In this document: in pieces, positions 54,705 through 64,000 of the stretch
Layout: every line of letters begins with the position of its first letter
How positions within the stretch are numbered: position 1 is the first letter of the stretch
Assembly: GCF_030348945.1 (NCBI RefSeq)
Contig: NZ_JAUCEN010000002.1
Span: 3,286,001-3,350,000, forward strand
Source of the DNA: Peribacillus sp. ACCC06369
Lineage (GTDB): Bacteria > Bacillota > Bacilli > Bacillales > DSM-1321
DNA length: 64,000 bases
Direction: 5' to 3'
Translations under genes and position numbers: made by a program
Notes under the pieces: generated by a model
Databases searched by the model: none
What the model was told of the DNA's origin: nothing
The model's input: the letters and a program-made list of their open reading frames with translations, nothing else

Positions 54705-55256
54705 TCATCCAAGTACTTTTAGTTGATTCAATTGTTCGGTTAAATCCTTAAATGCTTGTTCATCATGCTTATCAAGTGCTTCATCGATTTCCTTTAGCAG
54801 ACGATCCCTTTGAAAATAAAGCATGCTTTTTTCTAAAAATTGTTCAGCCAGCAGCTGATCTTTTTCGTTCGATGCCGTAGATTTCGGCACGAAGGGATTA
54901 TTTTCCAATACCGCTGCATATTGATAGGAAGAGTAAGCGGATTTAAAATTGAGCTGAATATAAATGTCTTCATCCCGATTTAACCGGATATCATGAAAAG
55001 ATTTCTCTGCATCGGTCGTCATGATATTGGACTTATAGAACCTGAAAGGGACTTCATCCACACAATGTGTCGACATAATTAGTCCGCGTGGGCAATATTG
55101 GGCATTTTCTACAAAATGAACCTTTTTCATTAGTTGATCATGACTCATTAAGTAATTCAATATCCACACGCATTCTCTTCGTTTTAGTTGATAATGATTT
55201 AAAAACCACCGAATAAAATCCTTCTTCTCATTCACAGAAACAGGGGCAGCCACCAT
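54705..55256 (-). CDS. ypiB: YpiB/ReoY family protein (UPF0302)
   Basis: This 183-residue protein belongs to UPF0302. Its Listeria homologue ReoY is needed for ClpCP-dependent breakdown of MurA, the first committed enzyme of peptidoglycan synthesis; the same role is likely here but is inferred. Conserved pieces include [18 protein letters not shown] (about 11-28), [12 protein letters not shown] (about 51-62) and an N-terminal UPF0302 plus C-terminal IDEAL-type acidic helix region. It lies 41 bp downstream of ypiA. Confidence 0.88.
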   Translation of the reverse strand: MVAAPVSVNEKKDFIRWFLNHYQLKRRECVWILNYLMSHDQLMKKVHFVENAQYCPRGLIMSTHCVDEVPFRFYKSNIMTTDAEKSFHDIRLNRDEDIYIQLNFKSAYSSYQYAAVLENNPFVPKSTASNEKDQLLAEQFLEKSMLYFQRDRLLKEIDEALDKHDEQAFKDLTEQLNQLKVLG

Positions 55257-55297
55257 GAATTCCCTCCTCTGTCTTGATTTAGTTTCATTTCGCTTAT

Positions 55298-56569
55298 CTA
55301 CAGTTCATCTGTACTTTCACCTAGCCGCTCCAAAATCATCGCATACTCATCATTTGCTGGGTTTATCTCAAGCAGCTTATTAAATACTTCTCTAGATGTG
55401 GCTCTGTCTCCTTCTTCAATTAAAAAGAAACCATAGTCTTCCAGGAAATCTTGATTGTTCTTGAATGAATTATATGCTTTATGATAGCTGGTTAATGACT
55501 CTTTAAATTGTTCGGTGTGTTGATAAGATACAGCAGCTATCCAGTCAAACTGCGGATCATCCTCTCCATACCGCCTTACTTCACCAATACACTCGAGTAC
55601 ATCTTCATACCTTTCGTGGTGCATATAAAGTTTCAAGAGGGTAAGTGCAGCTTCCAGGTATCCTGGATCAATGGCAAGAGCTTCTTTAAATAGATTTTCC
55701 GCCTCTTCATCAAGTCCGCTTTTCAAGGCAATTTTTCCACCGAAGAAGTAAAGTTCCTTATTGAATTCATCAGCCTTGATTCCTTCTTTGACCGTTTTCA
55801 GGGCATTTTCCAAATCCTCAAGATGTTCATAACTCTTTGCCAGATATAAATATAGGGAATGGTATTCATGATCTAATTCTTTCAGTTCAACAAACTTTCG
55901 TACCGCTGTCTCATAAAGACCTGCCTGAAAAGCCGTAAATGCATATTCAAATAGGGTATTGATTTCAAGTCCATCATTCAAGGCCTTTTCAAAGTGCGGA
56001 AGGGCCTCCTCGAATTTCCCAGAACTGCTTAATGCTTCAGCAAGCCTCTGATTGACATTAACTCCAGCGATTTCTTGTTCCTGTTCCAAAACCTTTATGT
56101 AATTTGCAATGGCTTCCTGATCCCTTCCTTGATGAAAGAACAGTTCAGCTAGCGCAAAATCAATGATGATCTCATCGGGAAGTATTTCCTTTGCCTGCAG
56201 TAATTTTCGTTCACTGACCTCATCCATCCCCTGTAATTGATAAAGGTCCGCTTCCAAAAGCAAAGCACTTGGATATACTTCATCATCTGCACTTACTTTT
56301 TCAAGCATCAGCATCGCTTCATCTTCCTGGTCCATGTCAATCAGGATTTCCGCCAACGAAACAATCAATTCTCCTTCATCAGGATAGAGTTCCAGAAGAT
56401 GTTCAAAAAGATCCTTTGCCTCCTCCACAAAACCAAGCTGGAGCATTTCCTCGGCCAGCAACAATATGTCCTCTGCTGACTCTGATGATTTAATACGATT
56501 TATATGTTTAAGAGCTTCTGTTAATTCCCCTTTTTTTAAATGCTGTATAACTTGTTCCACTGTGTTCAT
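55298..56569 (-). CDS. ypiA: TPR-repeat protein YpiA
   Basis: This 423-residue protein is built from about ten tetratricopeptide repeats over nearly its whole length, seen as recurring A-x-x-x-F/L and A-x6-P patterns (for example [20 protein letters not shown] near 244-263). TPR proteins are scaffolds. Together with ypiB its homologue is linked to control of MurA proteolysis. Very acidic, soluble, no signal peptide. It appears cotranscribed with ypiB. The gap 56570-56900 upstream shows no gene. Confidence 0.88.
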   Translation of the reverse strand: MNTVEQVIQHLKKGELTEALKHINRIKSSESAEDILLLAEEMLQLGFVEEAKDLFEHLLELYPDEGELIVSLAEILIDMDQEDEAMLMLEKVSADDEVYPSALLLEADLYQLQGMDEVSERKLLQAKEILPDEIIIDFALAELFFHQGRDQEAIANYIKVLEQEQEIAGVNVNQRLAEALSSSGKFEEALPHFEKALNDGLEINTLFEYAFTAFQAGLYETAVRKFVELKELDHEYHSLYLYLAKSYEHLEDLENALKTVKEGIKADEFNKELYFFGGKIALKSGLDEEAENLFKEALAIDPGYLEAALTLLKLYMHHERYEDVLECIGEVRRYGEDDPQFDWIAAVSYQHTEQFKESLTSYHKAYNSFKNNQDFLEDYGFFLIEEGDRATSREVFNKLLEINPANDEYAMILERLGESTDEL

Positions 56570-56900
56570 TGTTGATTCCTTCCTTTTGCATGATTGACTT
56601 GGTCTCTAGTCATACACACTCACGTCATTATGTGACATTCTCTGCCATCAAGACAAAATACCCATGTTGCAATAGTGAGATGCATAGTAAACAGTATTTA
56701 TTAGTTTACCATACTGTAGCCCTGTATTCCATTGATGAAGTCCCCTCCTCATTCTCATTAAAAAAAGGTTACTAGTTAATTCTCCATGATCCATTCATTC
56801 TCCTTTTTGATCAGGAATCCCTTTTTCTTAATTTTCATGATTAATACAGGCAAAAACGCCTAAATGTTAGCGCTTTCAACACTTTAGAGCGTTTAAAAAA

Positions 56901-56934
56901 AAAGTTTACAGACCAAATAAGGTTTGTAAACTTT
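56901..56934 (-). terminator. Terminator after aroA
   Basis: A stem AAGTTTACA-AACC / GGTC-TGTAAACTT is followed by a T run on the minus strand at the end of the aromatic supraoperon. Confidence 0.85.
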
Positions 56935-56942
56935 TTTAATAG

Positions 56943-58229
56943 TTACTTTATCAATTCCGTCAAATGCTCAAAAAATTGTGGATATGATACATCTATGGCA
57001 TCAGGGTCGGCAAGTTCCACTTCCCCATTCGTTATCAAAGCTGCAACAGCGAGCATCATTCCGATACGATGATCTCCATGGCTTGTAACCGTACCTCCAT
57101 TTAGGGCATTACGTCCTTTGATAATCAATCCGTCTGCTGTCGGAGTTATATCTGCCCCCAGGATGGAAAGCTCATTTGCGACCGTATCAATTCGATTGGT
57201 CTCTTTCACTTTTAGTTCTGCTGCATCCTTGATTGTCGTTATCCCTTCAGCCTGTGTTGCCAATAGTGCAATTACCGGTATTTCATCGATGAGACGGGGA
57301 ATTAGATCACCGCTGATGGTGGTTCCTTTTAGTCGGGAGCTTCTGACAATGATATCTCCTGCAGGTTCACCTACGCCCGTCTTCTTCTCAATCGTAATGT
57401 CCGCCCCCATCGATTTCATGACTTCGATGATTCCAGTTCTGGTCGAATTAAGACCCACATTCTTTAATACCACTTCGCTATTTTCCGTAATCGCTGCAGC
57501 CACCATGAAGAAAGCCGCTGAAGAAATATCACCCGGCACATGGATGGCCGTTCCTTTGAAGACTTGATTTCCGCTTACTTTAATCGTTTGACCGTCTTTT
57601 TCGATTTTCCCGCCAAACTCTTGGATCATTCGTTCTGTATGATCACGGGTCTCTTCCGGTTCGATAATGCTCGTTTCCCCTTCAGCCTGTAGACCAGCCA
57701 GGATTATCGCAGATTTGACCTGCGCACTTGCCACAGGTAATTCATAGCGAAACCCTTGTAGTTTGCCTCCTCTTATGAAGAGCGGGGTATATTCGGCTCC
57801 TTTACGGCCATCAATGACCGCTCCCATCTGACGAAGTGGGTTGACCACCCTTGTCATTGGACGTTTGGCTATCGATTCGTCACCTGCCAAAACAGCCGAA
57901 AAATCTTGACCCGCCAAAATGCCCATCATTAACCTGATCGTTGTACCCGAATTCCCGACATCAAGCACTGCTTCCGGTTCCTTTAATCCATTAAAACCCT
58001 TGCCTTCAATTCTGACGTGCTGGCCTTCTTGTTCGATATGGACTCCAAGCTGCTTAAAACAGGAAATCGTACTTAAACAATCGGCTCCTGGAAGAAAATT
58101 AGAGACTGTCGTTTCCCCCTCGGCAAGGGCTCCGAACATTATCGAACGATGGGAGATGGACTTGTCTCCCGGTATGGCAATCGAACCACGTAATGACTGG
58201 ATGTTCGTTTGTAATTTTTTTGTATTCAT
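56943..58229 (-). CDS. aroA: EPSP synthase AroA (aroE of B. subtilis), class II type
   Basis: This enzyme joins shikimate-3-phosphate and PEP to EPSP in chorismate synthesis. The 428 residues show PGDKSISHR (about 20-28), [14 protein letters not shown] (about 90-103; the class I NAGTA loop reads NSGTT), [10 protein letters not shown] (about 122-131) and RDHTERM (about 197-203). These fit class II EPSP synthases, which tend to be less sensitive to glyphosate. ATG 58229 follows GGGAAGG at 8 nt. It is the last gene of the supraoperon. Confidence 0.95.
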   Translation of the reverse strand: MNTKKLQTNIQSLRGSIAIPGDKSISHRSIMFGALAEGETTVSNFLPGADCLSTISCFKQLGVHIEQEGQHVRIEGKGFNGLKEPEAVLDVGNSGTTIRLMMGILAGQDFSAVLAGDESIAKRPMTRVVNPLRQMGAVIDGRKGAEYTPLFIRGGKLQGFRYELPVASAQVKSAIILAGLQAEGETSIIEPEETRDHTERMIQEFGGKIEKDGQTIKVSGNQVFKGTAIHVPGDISSAAFFMVAAAITENSEVVLKNVGLNSTRTGIIEVMKSMGADITIEKKTGVGEPAGDIIVRSSRLKGTTISGDLIPRLIDEIPVIALLATQAEGITTIKDAAELKVKETNRIDTVANELSILGADITPTADGLIIKGRNALNGGTVTSHGDHRIGMMLAVAALITNGEVELADPDAIDVSYPQFFEHLTELIK

Positions 58230-58252
58230 ACAACCATCCTTCCCTATTAATA

Positions 58253-59356
58253 TCATGCTAGGATCGTTTCATAATCTGTATGTCTTGAGATACAATCCGC
58301 GGCTTTTATGCGATCAACATCCGTTTGGAAGCTGATGACCAGCACTCCGTATATCTCTTCCCTGGTTTCTATGATCCTTATGTTTGTAATACTGATACCT
58401 TCTTGTGCCAAATATCCGGTAATTTCAGAAATTATCCCGGCATAATCCGGTATATCGATATATAAGTCATAAAACGCTGGTATTGCGCCTTTCGCATGGG
58501 TTGGCAAATCATCCCTGAAAATCTTTGCATCAGTAAAGAATCGTAGGATTTCTTCACTATCTTCATCTGCTACCAGCCCTTTTATATGCTCCATTTCATT
58601 AAGCCAATCATTCATTAATTCTAGTAACACATCCCGGTTATGTAACAAAATGTCACGCCACATTTCCGGACTGCTTGAAGCAATTCTTGTAATATCCCGA
58701 AAACCACCTGCAGCAAGCCTTGAAATCAACTTATTTTCCTTACTATAATTTTCTGCCTGCTTAACAAGCCCTGATGCGACAATGTGCGGAAAATGACTAA
58801 TGACTCCAGTCAGTTTATCATGGGTAGCAGGAGTGACAACCAAAAAGTTCGCTCTTGTCCCTTGTAACCACTCTTTCAGTTGCTCCACTTTTTCTTCTTC
58901 GATGGAATCGCCGGGAGTAAGCAAATAAAATGCATGTTCAAATAAATGAAGTTTGGCTGCTCCGGCACCGCTTTTATGGGAACCAGCCATAGGGTGCCCT
59001 CCGATGAAGGCCACCCCTTTATCTATCAATGGTTTTGCTGCCTTAACGACTGTATCCTTCGTACTTCCTGCATCCGATATGATTACATCACTTTTTAAAT
59101 CCATTTCAGCCAATTGAGCTAAAATCTTGACGGTTTCATTTACAGGCACAGCAAGTAGAATCAAATCAGCTTCACATGCTCCCGCTTCCAGAGATGATAC
59201 AGAATCATCAATGATCCCCAATAGCATCGATAGTTGAATATTCTTTTCACTTAGGTCCGTACCAACAATCACGGCTTCAGGATGTGCATGGCGTACAGCC
59301 ATGGCCAATGATCCGCCAATTAGACCTAGACCTATTACAAAAACCTTTCCCTTCAC
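58253..59356 (-). CDS. tyrA: Prephenate dehydrogenase TyrA with ACT domain
   Basis: TyrA oxidatively decarboxylates prephenate to 4-hydroxyphenylpyruvate for tyrosine. The 367-residue protein has the NAD-binding [13 protein letters not shown] (about 9-21), the catalytic region [13 protein letters not shown] (about 118-130), the helical dimer domain to about 280 and a C-terminal ACT domain (about 296-365; [20 protein letters not shown]) that probably gives tyrosine feedback control. It lies between hisC and aroA. Confidence 0.95.
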   Translation of the reverse strand: MKGKVFVIGLGLIGGSLAMAVRHAHPEAVIVGTDLSEKNIQLSMLLGIIDDSVSSLEAGACEADLILLAVPVNETVKILAQLAEMDLKSDVIISDAGSTKDTVVKAAKPLIDKGVAFIGGHPMAGSHKSGAGAAKLHLFEHAFYLLTPGDSIEEEKVEQLKEWLQGTRANFLVVTPATHDKLTGVISHFPHIVASGLVKQAENYSKENKLISRLAAGGFRDITRIASSSPEMWRDILLHNRDVLLELMNDWLNEMEHIKGLVADEDSEEILRFFTDAKIFRDDLPTHAKGAIPAFYDLYIDIPDYAGIISEITGYLAQEGISITNIRIIETREEIYGVLVISFQTDVDRIKAADCISRHTDYETILA

Positions 59357-59403
59357 TCTTCTCTCCCCCGCATCTTTTATGCTCCTCTAGGTTTGATAAA
59401 ACC

Positions 59404-60516
59404 TTATAGCAGCGAATCAGAAGGTGCCTCAACTTCATTCAAGAAAGTTTTAATAGCGTTAATCATTCCTTCATTTTCTTCAGTAGAACCAATTGTTACC
59501 CTTAGGCTGTTAGGAAAACCGAAAGATTTCCCCGATCTTGCAATGTATCCGCGCTCAAGCAAATATTGAAACACCATGTCGGCATCCTGTTTAAAATGGA
59601 TAAAGATAAAATTACCTTGTGACGGGTAATAAGCTAAATTTTCTTTACTGCAAAATTCATAGTACCGCTTGAGCCCCTTCTGATTTTCTTCCTTGCATTT
59701 TTCAATGAAAGCTTGATCTTCCAAAGCGACTATAGCAATATTCTGTGCGAATGTGTTGACATTGAATGGTTCCCGGGATGGATCCAGTTTCTGAATGATA
59801 TCCTCATCAGCTAATCCGTACCCTACCCTAAAACTGGCTAGACCATAAATTTTTGAAAATGTACGAAGTATGATCAAGTTTTTAAATTTATTAATCCATT
59901 GATTCGTTCTCGGGTAATCCTCAGCCGTTGCATATTCACAATAAGCTTCATCCAGAACGATAAGAACATCTTCCGGAACTTTTTCGATGAACGATAATAA
60001 GTCCTGTTCCGAGATATATTTACCTGTAGGATTATTTGGTGTACAAAGCCAGACAACCGCGGTTTTTTCATCTATAACTTTTAGCATTCCTTCTAGATCA
60101 TGAGCTCCGTCAATATGAGGAACTTCCCTGATTTCCGCACCTTCAAGCGTGGCATTATGGCGATACTGCGAAAAAGTGCCTGTTGCCATGACCGTATTCT
60201 TCCCGGCTCCCAATATGCTTCTGGATATGATTTGAATGTTCTCATCAGATCCATTCCCAAATATAAGCTGAGTTTCTTTCACACCTGTATGTTTTGCAAC
60301 AGCTTCCCTAAGCATCGTTGCATATCCATCTGGATAGATGGCAAAAGAATGGGTTGAATTCCTAACGGACTCCTTGACCTTTTCCGAACAGCCAAAAGGA
60401 TTTTCATTTGAAGCTAATTTCGTGATTTTTTCCAACCCGTATAATTTTTTCACTTCATCAGTGGATTTTCCCGGTTGATAAGACTTCAAGGAAAGGACCG
60501 CTTCATTCCATTTCAT
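59404..60516 (-). CDS. hisC: Histidinol-phosphate / aromatic aminotransferase HisC
   Basis: This PLP enzyme serves histidine synthesis and, in Bacillus, transamination of aromatic oxo-acids. Its 370 residues have the N-terminal LASNENPFGCSEKV (about 35-48), CTPNNPTGKYIS (about 158-169), DEAYCEYA (about 194-201) and the Schiff-base lysine in RTFSKIYGLASFRVGYG (about 219-235). The start at 60516 follows GAGGTG. In B. subtilis trpEDCFBA lies upstream of hisC; here aroH does. Confidence 0.95.
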   Translation of the reverse strand: MKWNEAVLSLKSYQPGKSTDEVKKLYGLEKITKLASNENPFGCSEKVKESVRNSTHSFAIYPDGYATMLREAVAKHTGVKETQLIFGNGSDENIQIISRSILGAGKNTVMATGTFSQYRHNATLEGAEIREVPHIDGAHDLEGMLKVIDEKTAVVWLCTPNNPTGKYISEQDLLSFIEKVPEDVLIVLDEAYCEYATAEDYPRTNQWINKFKNLIILRTFSKIYGLASFRVGYGLADEDIIQKLDPSREPFNVNTFAQNIAIVALEDQAFIEKCKEENQKGLKRYYEFCSKENLAYYPSQGNFIFIHFKQDADMVFQYLLERGYIARSGKSFGFPNSLRVTIGSTEENEGMINAIKTFLNEVEAPSDSLL

Positions 60517-60539
60517 GTCAATCACCTCTATATTTTTAT

Positions 60540-60551
60540 CACTTTAAAGTA
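60540..60551. promoter_or_regulatory. Palindrome ACTTTAAAGT upstream of hisC
   Basis: CACTTTAAAGTA lies 24-35 bp ahead of the hisC start and about 15 bp downstream of a -10-like TATACT (60567-60572). It matches the palindrome in the aroC leader at 11 of 12 positions. Confidence 0.4.
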
Positions 60552-60597
60552 AGAAAGTGTGAGAATAGTATATCATATTCATAGCTTTAAAATCATC

Positions 60598-60966
60598 TTA
60601 TATCTGCTTTGTCAAATCTGGCCGTAATACCGTAGCCCCTGCCTGATATACATGCTGTATCTCTTTTTGAGATTTCGTCGTATTTACGTGAATCATGACC
60701 CGGATGCAAAATGGCAAGGAATTGCTCACCGGTATTTCTTTCATGCATGTAACCGGTACATAAGTCCAGCCTTCGAATTTCCTCAAGGCTTTGGCAGGGA
60801 AGACAGAACGAATCTCTTCCGTAGCAGAAAAAAATACAGAAGCCACCATATCGGGATCAATCTCGTTGACCTGAATGATCTCTGCCATCAACTTTTCGAC
60901 AGCTGAAATCACTTCCATCTCTGTGTCTCTTTCTACTGTAGTGGCACCCCTTATTCCTCTTATCAC
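60598..60966 (-). CDS. aroH: Chorismate mutase AroH
   Basis: AroH rearranges chorismate to prephenate. At 122 residues it is the trimeric AroH-type enzyme: RGIRGATTVERDT at the N-terminus (Arg7 region), FFSATEEIRSVFPAKALR (about 57-75) and VPVTCMKEIPV, with the active-site Arg and Cys present (CIRVMIHVN near 87-95). It starts at GTG 60966 after AAGGGGG. It follows aroB by 24 bp. Confidence 0.95.
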   Translation of the reverse strand: MIRGIRGATTVERDTEMEVISAVEKLMAEIIQVNEIDPDMVASVFFSATEEIRSVFPAKALRKFEGWTYVPVTCMKEIPVSNSLPFCIRVMIHVNTTKSQKEIQHVYQAGATVLRPDLTKQI

Positions 60967-60990
60967 ACATAGTCCCCCTTCTCCAGAACT

Positions 60991-62070
60991 CTATATCATA
61001 TCCGCCATTTCCTCTATCAGATCAGAGTCGCCTATATCCATTAGTTGCGGTGACCCTACTTCGTTTAGCAGGACAAAGGTAGCTGCATCATTGACTGATT
61101 TTTTGTCCGTTTTCATTAATTCCAGTAGCATTGCATGTTCAAGTCGGGTTGGAATGGTCATTTGATAACCTAAAGAAGAAACCCAATTAATAAACTCATC
61201 CAGTTTAAAATCGAGACCCACTTTCTTTTTGCTTAATTTAAGAGCATATACCATCCCGATTAAAATGGATTCCCCATGCGTAAAGTTTCCATATCCCATT
61301 GAACCTTCCACTGCATGCCCAAGCGTATGACCAAAATTCAAAAAGGCACGAATGCCGGTTTCCTTCTCATCCTCTTCGACAATTTTAGCTTTGATGCCGA
61401 TCCCTTTTGTAATCATTGTTAGGAATTGCTCATCCGTAATATCATTCAAATCCACAATATTCGACTTTAACCATAGATAAAACTCATTATCGGCTATCAA
61501 GGAATGTTTAATGACTTCGGCAAAACCTGACCTTAATTCTTTAAGCGGCAGGGTTTTTAAGAATTCAAGATCATATATGACAGCTTCAGGCTGGTGAAAG
61601 GCCCCAATCATATTTTTTCCTAGTGGATGATTGATGGCAACCTTGCCGCCCACTGCACTATCGTGGGCGAGCAAAGTCGTCGGTACCTGTATGAATGGAA
61701 TCCCTCTCATAAATGTAGCCGCAACAAATCCAGCCAAGTCACCGACCGCACCACCACCAAGGGCGATAATCAATGACTTGCGATTAAGCTGTTGGGATAA
61801 GCAGTAGCTTTGGCATTCATAAAACACATCGAAAGTTTTAGCATGCTCCCCCTCTGGCACAACATGATGCAGGACAGGTTTCCCCGTCTTGACAAGGGCG
61901 TTTTTCACAGTTTGCAAATGAAGTTCCGCCACTTTCTCATCAGTTATAATCAGAATCTTGTTTAGATGATTTAATTCATGTGTTATTAATTCTGGCAATT
62001 CATTAATCGCCTTCTTGCCAATTAAAACCGGATATTGCTTGGAAGCCGTTTTTATTTGGATGGATTCCAT
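60991..62070 (-). CDS. aroB: 3-dehydroquinate synthase AroB
   Basis: AroB closes DAHP to 3-dehydroquinate using NAD and a divalent metal. The 359 residues include the NAD-binding GGGAVGDLAGFVAA (about 103-116), PTTLLAHDSAVGGKVAIN (about 128-145), the Glu ligand in GFAEVIKHSL (about 182-191), and His ligands in LNFGHTLGHAVE (about 242-253) and THGE. It follows aroC by 3 bp. Confidence 0.96.
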   Translation of the reverse strand: MESIQIKTASKQYPVLIGKKAINELPELITHELNHLNKILIITDEKVAELHLQTVKNALVKTGKPVLHHVVPEGEHAKTFDVFYECQSYCLSQQLNRKSLIIALGGGAVGDLAGFVAATFMRGIPFIQVPTTLLAHDSAVGGKVAINHPLGKNMIGAFHQPEAVIYDLEFLKTLPLKELRSGFAEVIKHSLIADNEFYLWLKSNIVDLNDITDEQFLTMITKGIGIKAKIVEEDEKETGIRAFLNFGHTLGHAVEGSMGYGNFTHGESILIGMVYALKLSKKKVGLDFKLDEFINWVSSLGYQMTIPTRLEHAMLLELMKTDKKSVNDAATFVLLNEVGSPQLMDIGDSDLIEEMADMI

Positions 62071-62073
62071 GAT

Positions 62074-63246
62074 TTAAAACTCCTTTACTTCTTCCCGATA
62101 AGATCTAATGTATTCAGCTAATTGCTCATATCGATCTGAAGGGAATTGATCAACGATGGCAGCCGCCAGTTCCCACGCAACTACTGCCTCGGCAACTACT
62201 GCCGCTGCAGGAACTGCACAACTATCGGAACGTTCCACACTTGCTTCGAACACTTCCTTCGTGTCAATATCAACACTTTTCAAAGGTTTATATAAAGTAG
62301 GGATCGGCTTCATTACACCGCGCACAACAATCGGCATTCCCGTTGTCATACCGCCTTCCAAACCGCCGAGGCGATTGGTTTTCCGGTAATAACCCTGTTC
62401 TTCATCCCATGCGATTTCATCATGGACATCACTGCCGAATAGATGGGCCGCTTCGAATCCAAGACCTATTTCCACCCCTTTAAATGCATTGATGCTCATT
62501 ATCGCTGCTGCAAGTTTTGCATCAAGCTTACGGTCATAATGCACATAACTCCCTACACCCACCGGCATTCCTTCTACAATGACTTCAACGATGCCTCCGA
62601 TGGAATCTCCTTTTTGTTTCGCTTCATCAATTGCATCCTTCATTTGTTGCTCTACGTTTTTGTCAAAACATCTTACAGAAGATTCTTCTGTCACCTGTTG
62701 CAACTGCTGAATCGTTTCGTATTTGGGGGGTTCTGCCTTCACTCCACCAATTTCCAAAACATGCGATGCCACTTCTATTCCCAATAGAGACAATAGCTTT
62801 TTAGCGACAGCCCCAGCTGCCACCCTTACAGTCGTTTCACGGGCTGAAGACCGTTCCAAAACATTTCTCAGATCACGGTGACCGTATTTAATCCCACCGT
62901 TCAAATCGGCATGACCAGGGCGAGGGCGGGTGATTTTACGTTTGATTTCTTCAGCCTCTTCCTCTGAAAGCCCTTCACTTCCCATGATCTTTGTCCAATG
63001 CTTCCAGTCGTCGTTCTCAACCACCAAAGCCACCGGTGAACCTAGTGTGTAGCCATGTCTGATTCCCGAAGATATGAAAACCTGATCTTTCTCGATTTGC
63101 ATCCTTCTTCCACGCCCATGCCCTTTTTGCCGGCGTCCTAATTCTTGATTAATATCCTCATTCGTTATCGGCATTCCTGCCGGTAATCCCTCAATTATAG
63201 TAGTCAGTTGCGGACCATGTGATTCTCCCGCTGTTAAATATCTCAT
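62074..63246 (-). CDS. aroC: Chorismate synthase AroC (aroF of B. subtilis)
   Basis: This flavin-dependent enzyme converts EPSP to chorismate. Its 390 residues (same as B. subtilis) contain the N-terminal [14 protein letters not shown] (His in GESHG), [14 protein letters not shown] (about 37-50), [15 protein letters not shown] (about 91-105), [16 protein letters not shown] (about 116-131) and [17 protein letters not shown] (about 337-353). ATG 63246 follows GGGGG by 7 nt; a longer frame to 63288 lacks a site. It leads the supraoperon. Confidence 0.96.
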   Translation of the reverse strand: MRYLTAGESHGPQLTTIIEGLPAGMPITNEDINQELGRRQKGHGRGRRMQIEKDQVFISSGIRHGYTLGSPVALVVENDDWKHWTKIMGSEGLSEEEAEEIKRKITRPRPGHADLNGGIKYGHRDLRNVLERSSARETTVRVAAGAVAKKLLSLLGIEVASHVLEIGGVKAEPPKYETIQQLQQVTEESSVRCFDKNVEQQMKDAIDEAKQKGDSIGGIVEVIVEGMPVGVGSYVHYDRKLDAKLAAAIMSINAFKGVEIGLGFEAAHLFGSDVHDEIAWDEEQGYYRKTNRLGGLEGGMTTGMPIVVRGVMKPIPTLYKPLKSVDIDTKEVFEASVERSDSCAVPAAAVVAEAVVAWELAAAIVDQFPSDRYEQLAEYIRSYREEVKEF

Positions 63247-63264
63247 CTTCCAGCCCCCTTTTAG

Positions 63265-63276
63265 CACTTTAAAGTG
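63265..63276. promoter_or_regulatory. Palindrome CACTTTAAAGTG in the aroC leader
   Basis: A perfect 12-bp palindrome lies about 11 bp downstream of the aroC -10, near +4 to +15. The same core occurs ahead of hisC (60540-60551). Confidence 0.45.
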
Positions 63277-63286
63277 TATATGTATC

Positions 63287-63295
63287 AATATACCA
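63287..63295 (-). promoter_or_regulatory. Extended -10 promoter of the aroC operon
   Basis: The minus strand reads TGGTATATT, an extended -10, about 40 bp ahead of the aroC ATG; no strong -35 is seen. Confidence 0.5.
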
Positions 63296-63451
63296 CAATT
63301 TTATGAAATGTGGGTATATGTAAAACGTAAAAACCATATTGTTTGAATTTAATCACTTTTCTATCTATTTTACAAGTACTTAAACATTTTCGATATAGTT
63401 TAATCTTTCAAATTGAAGTTCTACTGGATTTGCTATTACACGACAAACGAA

Positions 63452-63487
63452 AAGGGACTGAATGCTCTGTGCAGAATCAGTCCCTTT
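63452..63487 (-). terminator. Terminator after cheR
   Basis: A perfect 11-bp stem, AAAGGGACTGA / TCAGTCCCTTT, lies 9 bp past the cheR stop; the following T run is short. Confidence 0.75.
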
Positions 63488-63495
63488 CAAGGTAT

Positions 63496-64000
<505 letters not shown>

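Overview
The window is a stretch of chromosome from a low-GC, endospore-forming member of the Bacillaceae (Bacillus in the broad sense; a Peribacillus-like species is possible but the sequence alone does not prove it). Evidence: type B RNase P RNA, spore genes (cotD, sspM, ypjB), GpsB, bacillithiol genes (bshA, bshB1), the qcrABC menaquinol-cytochrome c reductase, and a gene order that largely follows the B. subtilis xpt-to-cheR segment. Most genes lie on the minus strand. No insertion sequence, prophage, tRNA, rRNA operon or CRISPR array was seen.

Layout. 1-2.5 kb: xpt-pbuX purine salvage behind a guanine riboswitch and a probable PurR operator. 2.7-10.9 kb: M32 carboxypeptidase, Fe-S helicase ypvA, cspD, methylase ypsC, rnpB, gpsB, ypsA and a repeat-rich cotD. 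11-15.8 kb: a possible 31-aa membrane peptide, the mitomycin repair pair mrfB-mrfA with a LexA-like box in its promoter, and an alpha/beta hydrolase. 15.9-24.6 kb: an Hsp20 gene, yppG, yppE, an unrecognised gene, sspM, yppC, recU-ponA, ypoC-nth-dnaD, then asnS.

26-35.1 kb is the accessory part. A homoprotocatechuate (4-hydroxyphenylacetate) catabolic cluster sits between asnS and aspB, which are neighbours in B. subtilis. It has a plus-strand arm (hpaG1-hpaG2-hpaF) and a minus-strand arm (gntR, a DapA-family aldolase, hpaE, hpaD, hpaB). A 14-bp palindrome, AATCATATATGATT, recurs at the gntR promoter and over the hpaG promoter and is very likely the GntR operator. No hydratase (HpaH), class II HpaI aldolase or flavin reductase (HpaC) is present; the DapA-like protein probably replaces HpaI.

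35.2-48.3 kb: aspB, ypmB, ypmA (56 aa), dinG, panBCD with a long structured leader, birA, cca, bshA, bshB1, mgsA, dapB, ypjD. 48.4-56.6 kb: a YitT-family membrane protein, a YugP-type protease, ypjB, ypjA, qcrABC, ypiF, ypiB (reoY) and ypiA. 56.9-64 kb: the aromatic supraoperon aroC-aroB-aroH-hisC-tyrA-aroA, without the trp genes that sit between aroH and hisC in B. subtilis, and the 3' part of cheR at the window edge.

The best candidates for something undescribed are the operator system and atypical lower pathway of the hpa island, the panB leader with a terminator-like fold plus a Shine-Dalgarno-masking hairpin, the LexA-like box in the mrfAB promoter, and a palindrome shared by the aroC and hisC promoter regions. 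No wholly novel defence or mobile system was found.
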